Shown here piece after piece: positions 25,654 to 34,070 of a stretch of DNA of 64,000 nucleotides. Both the position numbers and the translations under genes were made by a program. The notes under the pieces are model-generated. The model searched no databases. It was not told the DNA's origin and saw only the letters and a list, made by a program, of their open reading frames with translations. The DNA lies in the NCBI RefSeq assembly GCF_021474405.1, contig NZ_JAKEIO010000019.1, positions 1-64,000 on the forward strand, written 5' to 3'. Within the stretch, counting starts at the first letter, position 1, and the number at the start of each line of letters is the position of its first letter. The DNA comes from [Streptosporangium] indianense (GTDB lineage: Bacteria; Actinomycetota; Actinomycetes; Streptomycetales; Streptomycetaceae).

Positions 25654-26469
25654 ATGGACGGCGCCACCGATCGCACACTGCGGGCACTGGGCCTGGCCGA
25701 GGCGCCGCGCGAGCACCCCCTGCTGTATCCGGGAGCGTGGCCGGCCGATTCCGGGCTCCTCGACGGGGACCGTTACCTGCCGCTGGAGCGGCTGGTGTAC
25801 GAGGACCGCACTCCGGTCCTCGCCATCGGCTCCAACGGCTGCCCGGGACAGTTGCGGCACAAGATGGCGGAGTTCGGCGTCCGGGCGCCGCTGCCCATGG
25901 TGAAGGCGCGGGTGACCGGAATCGAGGCGGGCGTCTCCGCGCACGTGAGCCGCATGGGGTACGTGTCCGCCTCGCCGGTCGGCGCCCCCGGGACCGTGCG
26001 GGAGTTGTTCGTCCTGTGGCTCGACGCCGAGCAGCTCGCGGTGATCGACGCGAGCGAGGGCGCGCCGGTGCCGGGCGGCAACTTCGACCGGGCCTGGCTG
26101 CCGTCGCCCCACATCCGGGTCAGCCTCGCGGACGGCACCCGGCTGCCCGGGGCGTACGCCTACGTCAACCGGCACGGCGTCCTCCACGACGGCACGGGCA
26201 CGCCGCGCGTCCACCCGGGTGAGCGGGAGCTGCTGACCGAGCTCCTGGTCGGACTGCCCCGATTCCGGGAGCTGTTCGGTGTGGTGCCCGAGGAGTTCTG
26301 CGCGCGGGCCCGGGGCGACCGGCGGCTGTGCGAGCGGGGCACGCGGCTGTTCATCGAGGAGAAGCTGGTGACGGCCTCCGGGCTCGAACGGTACGTGGCG
26401 GCCTCGGCGCGGGGTCAGCACAACGGGAGTCCGGGCACCGGCCCGTCGTTGTCACCGCCCTTGATGTAG
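25654..26469 (+). CDS. Conserved hypothetical protein with a gamma-glutamylcyclotransferase-like hint
   Basis: A 271-residue protein starting 7 nt after the LacI stop. The segment PVLAIGSNGCPGQLRHKM (about 50-67) recalls the YGSN loop of gamma-glutamylcyclotransferase-like folds, and FVLWLDAEQLAVIDASEG matches their later strand. That is a weak resemblance, so the function is unknown. The C-terminal 18 residues (GQHNGSPGTGPSLSPPLM) lie in the 55-nt overlap with the convergent kinase gene and may be an acquired tail. RBS is weak, suggesting translational coupling to the regulator. Confidence 0.6.
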   Translation: MDGATDRTLRALGLAEAPREHPLLYPGAWPADSGLLDGDRYLPLERLVYEDRTPVLAIGSNGCPGQLRHKMAEFGVRAPLPMVKARVTGIEAGVSAHVSRMGYVSASPVGAPGTVRELFVLWLDAEQLAVIDASEGAPVPGGNFDRAWLPSPHIRVSLADGTRLPGAYAYVNRHGVLHDGTGTPRVHPGERELLTELLVGLPRFRELFGVVPEEFCARARGDRRLCERGTRLFIEEKLVTASGLERYVAASARGQHNGSPGTGPSLSPPLM

Positions 26470-28370
26470 ACGTCGCTGACCCAGACGTCCGTGTTGCCGC
26501 TGTCGTCGTCGGTCTTCGCCCACCAGACGTTCGTCCACTGCCCGGACGTCTCGCGGCGGCCCAGATTCCGCTGGCAGTAGAAGTAGTTGGTGCCAGCGTT
26601 GAGGGTGCCGGCCCTGGCGCCGGAGGCGGTGTAGGAGTCGGCGGTCTTCCAGACGTGGCAGTTGTACTTGCCGCCGCCGATGGCGTGGCACACCGGGGCC
26701 GGAGTGGTGGAGCCGCCGCCGGTCGCGGAACCGCTGCCGGGGGTGGCGCCGTCCGGCTTTCCTCCGCTGGTACCGCCGCCGGTCGGCTTCCCCGGAGCCG
26801 GGGTGGTCGCCCGGCCGGTGGGCCCGGCGTCCTTCTCGTCGGCCGGCTTCCCGGACGCAGCCGAGCCCTTGTCGTCGCCCTGGTGCGTGGACCTCGGGGC
26901 GTTCGAGCCGTCGTCCGGGCCGGAGCGCGCGGAGGCACCGGCCGTCCCACGGCCGTCGGCCCGCGCACCGGCGTCCTTGCCTCCGGAGTCGCCGAGGAGG
27001 GCGACCGTGGTCCCGGCGGCGGCGAGGACGAGGGCGACGGCCGCGGCGGCCGGCAGGACGCGGGCCGTGCGACGGGAGGCGATGCGGTCGGGGTGCATCG
27101 GGGTGGTCGGGGCGGCGGCACCGGGGACGGTGCTGCCGGTGTCGAACGGCCCGAAGCCCTGAGGTCCGGTGCCCGGGTCAGGCCCGTCGGCACCCGTGCC
27201 CGCCTGAGGGCCGGTGCCCGGGTCAGGCACATCCGCGCGCCTCCCCGCCTGAGGGCCGGTGTCCGGGTTCTGCCCGTCGGCACCCGTGCCCGCCTGGGGG
27301 CCGGTGCCCGGGTCAGGCACATCCGCGCGCCTCCCCGCCTGAGGGCCGGTGTCGGGGTTCTGCACGCTGGCCTCCGTGCCCGCCAGCGGCTCCGCTGCAC
27401 CCGGCTGCAGGGGACCGAACCCCGGCGGTACCGACGGGACGCTGCGTTCCGTCGGCGCGCGCGGGGGCGTGGCCGCCGGGCCCCGCAGGGTGGACGTCGG
27501 CGTGTCGGTGCCGCCCGTGCCCGCGATCGCCTGGAGCAGCGCGCGGGCCTGGTCGGCCTCCGGGCGGGACTCGGGACGCTTGTCCAGCAACCGCTGGAGG
27601 ACGGGCGTGAGGGGGCCGGCGCGGCGAGGCTGTGGCAGTGGCTCGGAGACGATCGCGGTGAGCGTGGAGAACGTCGACGTGCGGCGGAAGGGCGAGGAGC
27701 CCTCGACGGCCGCGTACAGCGTGGCGCCCAGGGCCCAGATGTCGGAGGCGGGACCCGGGTCGGCTCCCTGGGCGCGCTCGGGTGCCAGATAGTCGAGGGA
27801 TCCGACGAGTTCGCCGCTGCGCGTGAGGTGGGTGGCGGAGCCGTCGCCCGGATCGTCCATCGTGGCAATGCCGAAGTCGGTGAGGACGACCCGGCCCGAG
27901 CGGTCGAGGAGGATGTTGCCCGGTTTGACGTCCCGGTGCAGGACGCCCGCGCGGTGGGCGGCGGCCAGCGCGTCCATGACCTTCGCGCCGATCCCGGCCG
28001 CCTCGGCCGGGTCCAGCGTGCCGCGCTCGCGCAGGACGTCGTCCAGGGACGGCCCGTCGACCAGTTCCATGACGATCAGCGGGCGGCCGTCGACCTGGGC
28101 GATGTCGTGCACGGCGATGACGCCGGGGTGGCGGACCCGGGCCGCCGCGCGCGCCTCGCGCTGCATCCGCAGGCGCAGTGCGTCCAGCTCGGGTCCGGCC
28201 GTGTCGGTGTAGGTGCGCAGTTCCTTGACGGCGACCTCACGGCCGAGGACCTCGTCCACGGCCTTCCAGACGACGCCCATGCCGCCGCGTCCCAGCGCCG
28301 CCGTGACGCGATAGCGGCCTGCCAGCAGCCGTCCGGCCCCGTCCGCCCGCCCGTGCTCCCCCGTCGACAC
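26415..28370 (-). CDS. Membrane-anchored Ser/Thr protein kinase (PknB-like) with repeat linker
   Basis: A 651-residue Hanks-type kinase. The catalytic domain spans about 15-275: GRGGMGVVW loop, VAVKE lysine K49, HRDVKPGN (145-152), DFG (165-167) and APE. A Pro/Gly linker (about 285-425) carries two identical 30-residue repeats. One membrane helix (about 438-460) leads to an outer domain of Ser/Gly/Thr-rich stalk and a C-terminal module with Cys561, 571, 599 and 651, and CHVWKTADSYTASG. Such kinases sense envelope cues and phosphorylate cytosolic targets. Start is GTG 28368-28370 with a poor RBS. It overlaps the convergent 25654 gene tail by 55 nt. Confidence 0.9.
   Translation of the reverse strand: MSTGEHGRADGAGRLLAGRYRVTAALGRGGMGVVWKAVDEVLGREVAVKELRTYTDTAGPELDALRLRMQREARAAARVRHPGVIAVHDIAQVDGRPLIVMELVDGPSLDDVLRERGTLDPAEAAGIGAKVMDALAAAHRAGVLHRDVKPGNILLDRSGRVVLTDFGIATMDDPGDGSATHLTRSGELVGSLDYLAPERAQGADPGPASDIWALGATLYAAVEGSSPFRRTSTFSTLTAIVSEPLPQPRRAGPLTPVLQRLLDKRPESRPEADQARALLQAIAGTGGTDTPTSTLRGPAATPPRAPTERSVPSVPPGFGPLQPGAAEPLAGTEASVQNPDTGPQAGRRADVPDPGTGPQAGTGADGQNPDTGPQAGRRADVPDPGTGPQAGTGADGPDPGTGPQGFGPFDTGSTVPGAAAPTTPMHPDRIASRRTARVLPAAAAVALVLAAAGTTVALLGDSGGKDAGARADGRGTAGASARSGPDDGSNAPRSTHQGDDKGSAASGKPADEKDAGPTGRATTPAPGKPTGGGTSGGKPDGATPGSGSATGGGSTTPAPVCHAIGGGKYNCHVWKTADSYTASGARAGTLNAGTNYFYCQRNLGRRETSGQWTNVWWAKTDDDSGNTDVWVSDVYIKGGDNDGPVPGLPLC
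27183..27362. repeat. Tandem 90-bp repeats in the kinase linker
   Basis: Two consecutive 90-bp units encode the same 30 residues (QNPDTGPQAGRRADV then PDPGTGPQAGTGADG). Each unit itself is two diverged half-repeats around the (D/G)TGPQAG core, and a fifth partial copy (PDPGTGPQ) follows. The in-frame unit length implies expansion or contraction would keep the kinase intact. Confidence 0.85.
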
Positions 28371-28522
28371 CGTTGCCCCGTTCCTGTGACCCCACCGGAT
28401 GCCCCGACGACCGACCGTCGCCGCGTGGCGTACAGACTACGGCGCGGCGGTGACGGGAACAGCCGTCGGCGACGGCTGTGACAGGGCCGGTACGTGCCCG
28501 CGGCGCCGGCGGGCGCGAACCG

Positions 28523-29824
28523 TCAGGCGGAGGCCGTCAGATCGCCACGGCGGGGCACCGCGAAGGTCTCCAGATCCGCCCGTGTCAGGCCGGCCAGGCG
28601 GGCGACCTCGCCGTTGTCCAGGGCGCCGCAGTCCAGGCCGCGCAGCAGGTAGCCGCTGAGGGCCTTGGCAGTGGCGGGCTCGTCCATGACGTCGCCGCCG
28701 GTGCGGTTGGCGTAGCGGGACAGGCGGGCGGCGGCCTGCTCGAAGCCCTCGCGGTAGAAGGCGAAGACGGCCGCGTAGCGCGTGGGGAGGTGGCCGGGGT
28801 GCATGTCCCAGCCCTGGTAGTAGGCGCGGGCCAGGGCGCGGCGGGTGAGGCCGTAGTGCAGGCGCCAGGCGTCGTGGACCTTCGCCGTCGGGCCGACGGG
28901 CAGGACGTTCGTCGAGCCGTCCGAGACGCGCACGCCCGTGCCGGCCGCCGCGACCTGCATGACGGCCTTGGCGTGGTCGGCCGCGGGGTGGTCGCTCGCC
29001 TGGTGGGCGGCGGAGACGCCGAGGCAGGCGCTGTAGTCGAAGGTGCCGTAGTGCAGGCCGGTGGCACGGCCCTCGGCAGCCTGGATCATGCGGGCCACGG
29101 TGGCGGTGCCGTCGGCGGCGAGGATGGACTGACTGGTCTCGATCTGGATCTCGAAACCGATCCGGCCCGGCTCCAGGCCGTGTGCCTTCTCGAAGGCGTC
29201 CAGCAGCCGCGCCATGGCAGTGACCTGCTCGGCGTAGGTCACCTTCGGCAGGGTGAGGACCAGGCCGTCGGGCAGGCCGCCGGACTCCATCAGGCCGGTG
29301 AGGAAGATGTCGAGGGTGCGGATGCCCCGGGCGCGCACGGGCGCTTCCATGCACTTGATGCGGATGCCCATGTAGGGGGCGGCGGTGCCGTCCTCGTAGG
29401 CCTCGGCGATGATGCGGGCGGCGCGGGCGGCGGCCTCGTCCTCCTCGGCGTCGGGGCGGTTGCCGTAGCCGTCCTCGAAGTCGACGCGCAGGTCCTCGAC
29501 CGGCTCGCGCTCCAGCTTGGCGCGTACTCGGGCGTGGACGGGCCCGGCGAGTTCCTCGGTGAGGCCGAGGACGGCGGCGAAGGAGGCGGCGTCCGGGGCG
29601 TGCGCGTCGAGTGCCGCGAGGGCCCGGTCGCCCCAGGAGCGGACGGTGTCGGCGGCGAAGGCGTCGCCGGGTACGTAGACGGTGTGGACGGGCTGGCGGG
29701 TGCCGGGGTCGCCGGGGTAGCGGCGCTCCAGCTCGGCGTCGACCGGCGCGAGGGAGGCGCTGATCTCCTCGCTGACGGTGCCCGCGAGGCTCGTCGCCAC
29801 CTTCTCCTGCTGGCCCTGACCCAT
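28523..29824 (-). CDS. DUF6986 (HpcH/HpaI aldolase/citrate-lyase-like) protein
   Basis: A 433-residue protein of the phosphoenolpyruvate/citrate-lyase beta TIM-barrel type. A metal-binding barrel is suggested by EDLRVDFEDGYG, YMGIRIKCMEAPVRARG, GFEIQIETSQSIL and GLHYGTFDYSACLGV. It may cleave or form a C-C bond in glyoxylate or related metabolism; the substrate is unknown. AGGAGGG is ideally placed before the ATG at 29822-29824; 73 open codons upstream are noncoding. Control is suggested by the operator-like repeats immediately upstream. It is divergent from a secreted phosphatase/nuclease gene. Confidence 0.8.
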   Translation of the reverse strand: MGQGQQEKVATSLAGTVSEEISASLAPVDAELERRYPGDPGTRQPVHTVYVPGDAFAADTVRSWGDRALAALDAHAPDAASFAAVLGLTEELAGPVHARVRAKLEREPVEDLRVDFEDGYGNRPDAEEDEAAARAARIIAEAYEDGTAAPYMGIRIKCMEAPVRARGIRTLDIFLTGLMESGGLPDGLVLTLPKVTYAEQVTAMARLLDAFEKAHGLEPGRIGFEIQIETSQSILAADGTATVARMIQAAEGRATGLHYGTFDYSACLGVSAAHQASDHPAADHAKAVMQVAAAGTGVRVSDGSTNVLPVGPTAKVHDAWRLHYGLTRRALARAYYQGWDMHPGHLPTRYAAVFAFYREGFEQAAARLSRYANRTGGDVMDEPATAKALSGYLLRGLDCGALDNGEVARLAGLTRADLETFAVPRRGDLTASA

Positions 29825-29841
29825 TCCGAGACCCTCCTCTT

Positions 29842-29869
29842 TTCCGCTGTACGGAATCAACAATCCGTA
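29842..29869. promoter_or_regulatory. IclR-like operator upstream of the DUF6986 gene
   Basis: TTCCG CTGTA CGGAA (29842-29856) is a perfect 5+5 inverted repeat, and TACGGA at 29850-29855 pairs with TCCGTA at 29864-29869 across 8 nt. The three half-sites in tandem resemble IclR-family operators (TTCCG-N5-CGGAA) of glyoxylate and allantoin genes. It starts 18 nt upstream of the start codon. The regulator is not in the window. Confidence 0.5.
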
Positions 29870-30018
29870 GAGCGAAGTTATCGGCCGACCTTCGGCCTGG
29901 TCAACACCGTCGTACGGTGGCGTTTCCCATCCTTCACCCTCGATCGCTGCAGACCCACCCTCTTCTTCCGTATTCACAGGGCAAGCGTCATCCTGACGCG
30001 CAAGGGGAGGGAGACCAC

Positions 30019-30924
30019 GTGCCGAACGAGGCCGGCGTGACACGCCGCCACGGGCTCAAGGCGGCGGCCGCCGCCGTCGTCGCAGGACCGCTGCTCACCA
30101 CCGCGGGCCCCACATCGTCCGCTTCCGCCGGCGAGCACGAGGGCGCCCTGAAGGTGATGACGTTCAACGTCCGCTTCGGGACCGTCGTCGACAGGACACC
30201 GCGCTGGGAGGTGCGCCGACCGGTCATGCGGGAACTGCTGCGCCGCGAGCGACCGCACGTCATCGGCACCCAGGAAGGGCTCTACCGGCAGGTGCGCGCG
30301 ATCGAGAAGGACCTCGGCGAGCACTACGACTGGATCGGCACCGGACGCGGGGGCGGCAGCAAGGACGAGTTCATGGCGGTCTTCTACGACACGCGCAGAC
30401 TCGAGCCCCTCGAGTTCGATCACTTCTGGCTGTCCGGCACGCCCTACACGATCGCCTCGAACACCTGGGGCGCGGACTGGCTGCGGATGGTGACCTGGGT
30501 CCGTTTCGCCGATCTCGCCGACGGGGGACGGGAGTTCTACGTCCTCAACACCCATCTGGACAGCGTCAGCCAGTACGCCCGGGAACGCTCGGTGGGACTC
30601 ATCGGCGAGACGATCGCCGGGTGGGACCGGTCGCGACCGGTCATCGTCACCGGCGACTTCAACGCCGGCGCCCACGACAACCGGGTGTACGACCTCATGC
30701 TGGACATCGGCCTGGTGGACGCCTGGGACGCGGCGGTCTCACGGGGCACGGCGTACGGGACGTACCACGGCTACCGGGTGCCCGAGCCCGGGGGGCGGCG
30801 CATCGACTGGATCCTCACCACGCCCGGGGTGACCACGCACTGGGCCGGGATGAACACCTTCAGCCGGGACGGCATGTATCCGAGCGACCATCTGCCGGTG
30901 CAGGCCTCGATGACCCTGGGATGA
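30019..30924 (+). CDS. Secreted endonuclease/exonuclease/phosphatase-fold protein
   Basis: A 301-residue protein with a Tat-type signal (TRRHGLKAAAAAVVAGPLL, about residues 8-26) and the DNase I-like fold: VMTFNVRFG, GTQEG, NTHLDSVS, VTGDFNAGAHDN and PSDHLPV. Those carry the metal Asp/Glu/Asn/His set of the family. Substrates may be phosphodiesters or phospholipid head groups outside the cell. GTG at 30019-30021 with AGGGGAGGGA upstream. It is followed directly by a strong bidirectional hairpin. Divergent from the DUF6986 gene. Confidence 0.87.
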   Translation: MPNEAGVTRRHGLKAAAAAVVAGPLLTTAGPTSSASAGEHEGALKVMTFNVRFGTVVDRTPRWEVRRPVMRELLRRERPHVIGTQEGLYRQVRAIEKDLGEHYDWIGTGRGGGSKDEFMAVFYDTRRLEPLEFDHFWLSGTPYTIASNTWGADWLRMVTWVRFADLADGGREFYVLNTHLDSVSQYARERSVGLIGETIAGWDRSRPVIVTGDFNAGAHDNRVYDLMLDIGLVDAWDAAVSRGTAYGTYHGYRVPEPGGRRIDWILTTPGVTTHWAGMNTFSRDGMYPSDHLPVQASMTLG

Positions 30925-30929
30925 GAAGA

Positions 30930-30961
30930 GCCCCCGCGACCGTTCGCGCGGTCGCGGGGGC
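30930..30961. terminator. Strong bidirectional terminator between nuclease and etfA genes
   Basis: Perfect 13-nt arms (GCCCCCGCGACCG, 30930-30942, and CGGTCGCGGGGGC, 30949-30961) flank the hexaloop TTCGCG. Flanking GAGAAG and CTTCTC extend the stem with a single bulge. Position between convergent stops supports termination for both genes. Confidence 0.9.
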
Positions 30962-30980
30962 CTTCTCCGGTCAGGGCCGA

Positions 30981-31943
30981 TCAGCCCTTGCGGGCCTTGA
31001 TCTCCTCGGTCAGCGCCGGGACGACGTCGAAGAGGTCGCCGACGACGCCGTAGTCGACGAGGTCGAAGATCGGGGCCTCGGCGTCCTTGTTGACGGCCAC
31101 GATCGTCTTCGAGGTCTGCATACCGGCGCGGTGCTGGATCGCACCCGAGATGCCGTTGGCGATGTACAGCTGCGGCGAGACCGACTTGCCGGTCTGGCCC
31201 ACCTGGTTGGTGTGCGGGTACCAGCCGGCGTCGACCGCGGCACGCGAGGCGCCGACGGCCGCGCCGAGGGAGTCGGCGAGCGCCTCGATGATCGCGAAGT
31301 TCTCCGCGCCGTTGACGCCACGGCCACCGGAGACCACGATCGCGGCCTCGGTCAGCTCCGGACGGCCCGTCGACTCACGCGGCGTACGGCCGGTGACCTT
31401 GGTGCCGGTGGCCTGCGCGGAGAAGGAGACGTTCAGGGCCTCGACCGCACCGGCGGCCGGGGCGGCCTCGACGGCGGCGCTGTTGGGCTTGACCGTGATG
31501 ACCGGGGTGCCCTTGGAGACACGGGACTTGGTGGTGAAGGACGCGGCGAACACGGACTGCGTGGCCACCGGGCCCTCGTCGCCGGCCTCCAGGTCGACGG
31601 CGTCGGTGATGATGCCGGAGCCGATGCGCAGCGCCAGGCGGGCGGCGATCTCCTTGCCCTCGGCGGAGGACGGGACCAGCACGGCGGCCGGGGACACGGC
31701 CTCGTGGGCGGCCTGGAGGGCGTCGACCTTCGGTACGACCAGGTAGTCGGCGTACTCGGCGGCGTCGTGCGTGAGGACCTTGACCGCGCCGTGCTCGGCG
31801 AGCGTGGCGGCGGTGTCGGCGGCGCCGTTGCCCAGCGCGACGGCGACGGGCTCGCCGATGCGGCGGGCCAGGGTCAGCAGCTCCAGGGTGGGCTTGCGGA
31901 CGGCACCGTCCACGTGGTCGACGTAGACGAGAACTTCAGCCAT
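30981..31943 (-). CDS. etfA: Electron transfer flavoprotein alpha subunit
   Basis: A 320-residue ETF alpha chain. It accepts electrons from acyl-CoA dehydrogenases and passes them to the quinone pool. The C-terminal FAD-binding signature is visible as [22 protein letters not shown] near 230-251, followed by [23 protein letters not shown]. The front ADYLVVPK half is the usual adenine-nucleotide-alpha-hydrolase-like fold. It lies 52 nt after etfB on the same strand with a good operon spacing. Confidence 0.95.
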   Translation of the reverse strand: MAEVLVYVDHVDGAVRKPTLELLTLARRIGEPVAVALGNGAADTAATLAEHGAVKVLTHDAAEYADYLVVPKVDALQAAHEAVSPAAVLVPSSAEGKEIAARLALRIGSGIITDAVDLEAGDEGPVATQSVFAASFTTKSRVSKGTPVITVKPNSAAVEAAPAAGAVEALNVSFSAQATGTKVTGRTPRESTGRPELTEAAIVVSGGRGVNGAENFAIIEALADSLGAAVGASRAAVDAGWYPHTNQVGQTGKSVSPQLYIANGISGAIQHRAGMQTSKTIVAVNKDAEAPIFDLVDYGVVGDLFDVVPALTEEIKARKG

Positions 31944-31995
31944 GGGACTTCTTCTCTCCTGCTTGCGAAAGATGAGGGGCGGTCAGCGAAGGGGC

Positions 31996-32784
31996 TCAGA
32001 TGAACTTCTGGCCCGCGAGGAACTCAGCGAGCTGCTTGCCGCCCTCGCCCTCGTCCTTGACGATCGTGCCCGCGGTACGGGCCGGACGCTCGGCCGCGCC
32101 GTCGACCTTGGTCCAGGCGCCCTCCAGGCCGACCTCCTCGGCCTCGAGGTCCAGGTCGGACAGGTCCCAGGACTCCACCGGCTTCTTCTTGGCGGCCATG
32201 ATGCCCTTGAAGGAGGGGTAGCGCGCCTCGCCCGACTGGTCGGTCACGGACACGACCGCGGGGAGGGAGGCCTCCAGGTTCTCGGAGGCGGCGTCGCCGT
32301 CGCGGCGGCCCTTGACCGTGCCGTCCTCGACCGAGACCTCGGAGAGCAGGGTGACCTGCGGGACGCCCAGCCGCTCGGCGAGCAGCGCGGGGACGACGCC
32401 CATGGTGCCGTCGGTGGAGGCCATGCCGGAGATGACCAGGTCGTAGCCGGCCTTCTCGATCGCCTTGGCCAGGATGAGGGAGGTGCCGATGGCGTCGGTG
32501 CCGTGGATGTCGTCGTCCTCGACGTGGATCGCCTTGTCGGCGCCCATGGACAGCGCCTTGCGCAGGGCGTCCTTGGCGTCCTCGGGGCCCACCGTCAGGA
32601 CGGTGATCTCCACGTCGTCGTCGGAGTTCTCGGAGATCTGCAGCGCCTGCTCGACCGCGTACTCGTCGAGCTCGGAGAGCAGACCGTCCACGTCGTCCCG
32701 GTCGACGGTCAGGTCATCGGCGAAGTGCCGGTCGCCAGTGGCGTCGGGCACGTACTTCACAGTGACAACGATCCTCAAGCTCAC
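31996..32784 (-). CDS. etfB: Electron transfer flavoprotein beta subunit
   Basis: A 262-residue ETF beta chain, normal size. It starts MSLRIVVTVKYVPDATGDRH and carries AMP-binding and partner-facing segments DLVISGMASTDGTMGVVPALLAERLG and LPAVVSVTDQSGEARYPSFKGIMAAKKK, the latter being the recognition loop family signature. Forms the ETF heterodimer with EtfA. A near-perfect hairpin/operator sits 30-53 nt upstream. Acyl-CoA dehydrogenase partners are elsewhere in the genome; the AidB-like gene at 56198 is unlikely to be the main one. Confidence 0.95.
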   Translation of the reverse strand: MSLRIVVTVKYVPDATGDRHFADDLTVDRDDVDGLLSELDEYAVEQALQISENSDDDVEITVLTVGPEDAKDALRKALSMGADKAIHVEDDDIHGTDAIGTSLILAKAIEKAGYDLVISGMASTDGTMGVVPALLAERLGVPQVTLLSEVSVEDGTVKGRRDGDAASENLEASLPAVVSVTDQSGEARYPSFKGIMAAKKKPVESWDLSDLDLEAEEVGLEGAWTKVDGAAERPARTAGTIVKDEGEGGKQLAEFLAGQKFI

Positions 32785-32813
32785 GCCGGCTCTCCTACTG
32801 CATCGTCATTTCC

Positions 32814-32837
32814 ATGCTGCCTACTTGCAGGCAGCAT
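32814..32837. promoter_or_regulatory. Perfect inverted repeat in the etfB leader
   Basis: ATGCTGCCT (32814-32822) and AGGCAGCAT (32829-32837) are perfect 9-nt arms around a 6-nt loop. It is 30-53 nt upstream of the etfB start. On the minus strand the right arm overlaps TATGCT, a plausible -10. It could be a repressor site or an RNA hairpin near the 5' end. Confidence 0.45.
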
Positions 32838-33003
32838 AGGCGCCTCAAGCGTCCGATCCCGGTCGGGGCGCCCACGCCCCGAGCGAAATATTACTCGTCA
32901 GTACACCTAGTTCATTCCCGCTAAGCAAGCGCTTTGAACTGTGACCTTCGCAACGCAGCGTAACCGGAACTCGACGGTCACGCAGCCCGGGGAGCCACCC
33001 GGT

Positions 33004-33495
33004 TCAGTCGCCCAGACGCCGGAAACGCCCCTGGTGGTAGAGGAGCGGACGGCCGGTTCCCGAGGGGTCGCCGTCCACGACCTCGGCGATCACGAGCCGG
33101 TGGTCACCGGCGGGCACCCGCGCCACGACCCGGCCCACCAGCCAGGCGAGCACGCCGTCGAGGACCGGGACTCCTCCGGGCCCCTCCCGCCAGGCGGTGG
33201 GCGCCGCGAAGCGGTCGGCGCCGCTGCGGGCGAAGGTGGCGGCCAGCTCCTGCTGGTGCTCACCGAGGATGTGCACTCCGACGTGGTCCGCCGCGGCGAT
33301 CGCGGGCCAGCTGGAGGCGCCGGTGCCGACACCGAAGGACAGCAGGGGCGGCTCGGCGGAGACGGACGTCAGGGAGGTGGCGGTGAAGCCCACCGGGCCC
33401 GTCTCGCCACGAGCGGTGATGACGGCGACTCCCGCCGCGTGCCGCCGGAAGACCGAGCGAAGGAGGTCGGGCGTGGCGAGGAGGTCCGCAGGCAT
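33004..33495 (-). CDS. Flavin reductase-family protein (HpaC-like)
   Basis: A 163-residue FMN-binding split barrel. It shows VFRRHAAGVAVITARGETG, VGFTATSLTSVSAEPPLLSF (flavin-binding turn) and a late DHRLVIAEV then YHQGRFRRL. Family members reduce FMN/FAD with NAD(P)H for two-component monooxygenases or act as flavoproteins; no partner monooxygenase is adjacent. The ATG at 33493-33495 is used; GTG at 33523-33525 would add 10 residues and is possible. It is 83 nt downstream of the thioredoxin-like gene stop on the same strand. Confidence 0.8.
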   Translation of the reverse strand: MPADLLATPDLLRSVFRRHAAGVAVITARGETGPVGFTATSLTSVSAEPPLLSFGVGTGASSWPAIAAADHVGVHILGEHQQELAATFARSGADRFAAPTAWREGPGGVPVLDGVLAWLVGRVVARVPAGDHRLVIAEVVDGDPSGTGRPLLYHQGRFRRLGD

Positions 33496-33578
33496 GCGGT
33501 CAGGCTGACGATAAATGGCACGCACAGTCAAGTTCGTTCCGTGATGTGGGAGATGACTCACTGACGACGTCACGGCCG

Positions 33579-33992
33579 TCACACCGCCTCACCCAGTGCG
33601 GCGATCACGTCGGCCTTGCGCGGCTGGCCGGTGGCCCGCCGCACCACCCGGCCGTCGGCGTCCAGGACGAGCACGGTGGGGGTCTTGAGGATGTCCAGCC
33701 GCCGCACGAGGTCGAGGTGCGCCTCGGCGTCGATCTCGACGTGCGTCACACCCGGCACGAGGCCGGCGACCTCGCCGAGGACCCTCCGGGTCGCCCGGCA
33801 GGGCGCGCAGAACGCGCTGGAGAACTGCACGAGCGTCGCCCGCTCGCCGAGTTCCGCACCGAGCTCCGCCGCCTCGACCCGCTTGCCGTCGTCGCGCCCG
33901 CGCACCCGCACTCTCCCGCCCCGCCGCCGTTGCAGCACTCCGAAGGCGCTCGCCGCCGCGAGCACCGCCACACACACCACCAGTCCGGTCAT
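33579..33992 (-). CDS. Membrane-anchored thioredoxin-like protein
   Basis: A 137-residue protein with an N-terminal membrane helix (TGLVVCVAVLAAASAFGVL), a short basic linker and a thioredoxin domain. The active site is CAPC (residues 62-65 approx) within LVQFSSAFCAPCRATRRVL, followed by VEIDAEAHLDLVRRLDILKTPTVLVLD with the cis-Pro loop TPT. It probably performs disulfide exchange at the membrane. Divergent from a DUF4395 gene, a recurring pair in actinobacteria. Confidence 0.82.
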   Translation of the reverse strand: MTGLVVCVAVLAAASAFGVLQRRRGGRVRVRGRDDGKRVEAAELGAELGERATLVQFSSAFCAPCRATRRVLGEVAGLVPGVTHVEIDAEAHLDLVRRLDILKTPTVLVLDADGRVVRRATGQPRKADVIAALGEAV

Positions 33993-34070
33993 CACCCGCT
34001 GCAAGCGTTCACGAGACCGCAAAGATTCCCGCCCCCGCCAGGAGGCTCCGCTGCGGAATGCTTGGTTCCC

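Noticed and set aside
27183..27362. CRISPR-like repeats
   Set aside because: The repeats are contiguous, in frame and lie inside a kinase gene with no unique spacers.
28495..28513. Terminator between the DUF6986 and kinase genes
   Set aside because: GCCCGC/GCGGGC arms are only 6 nt around a 7-nt loop in very GC-rich sequence and could be chance.
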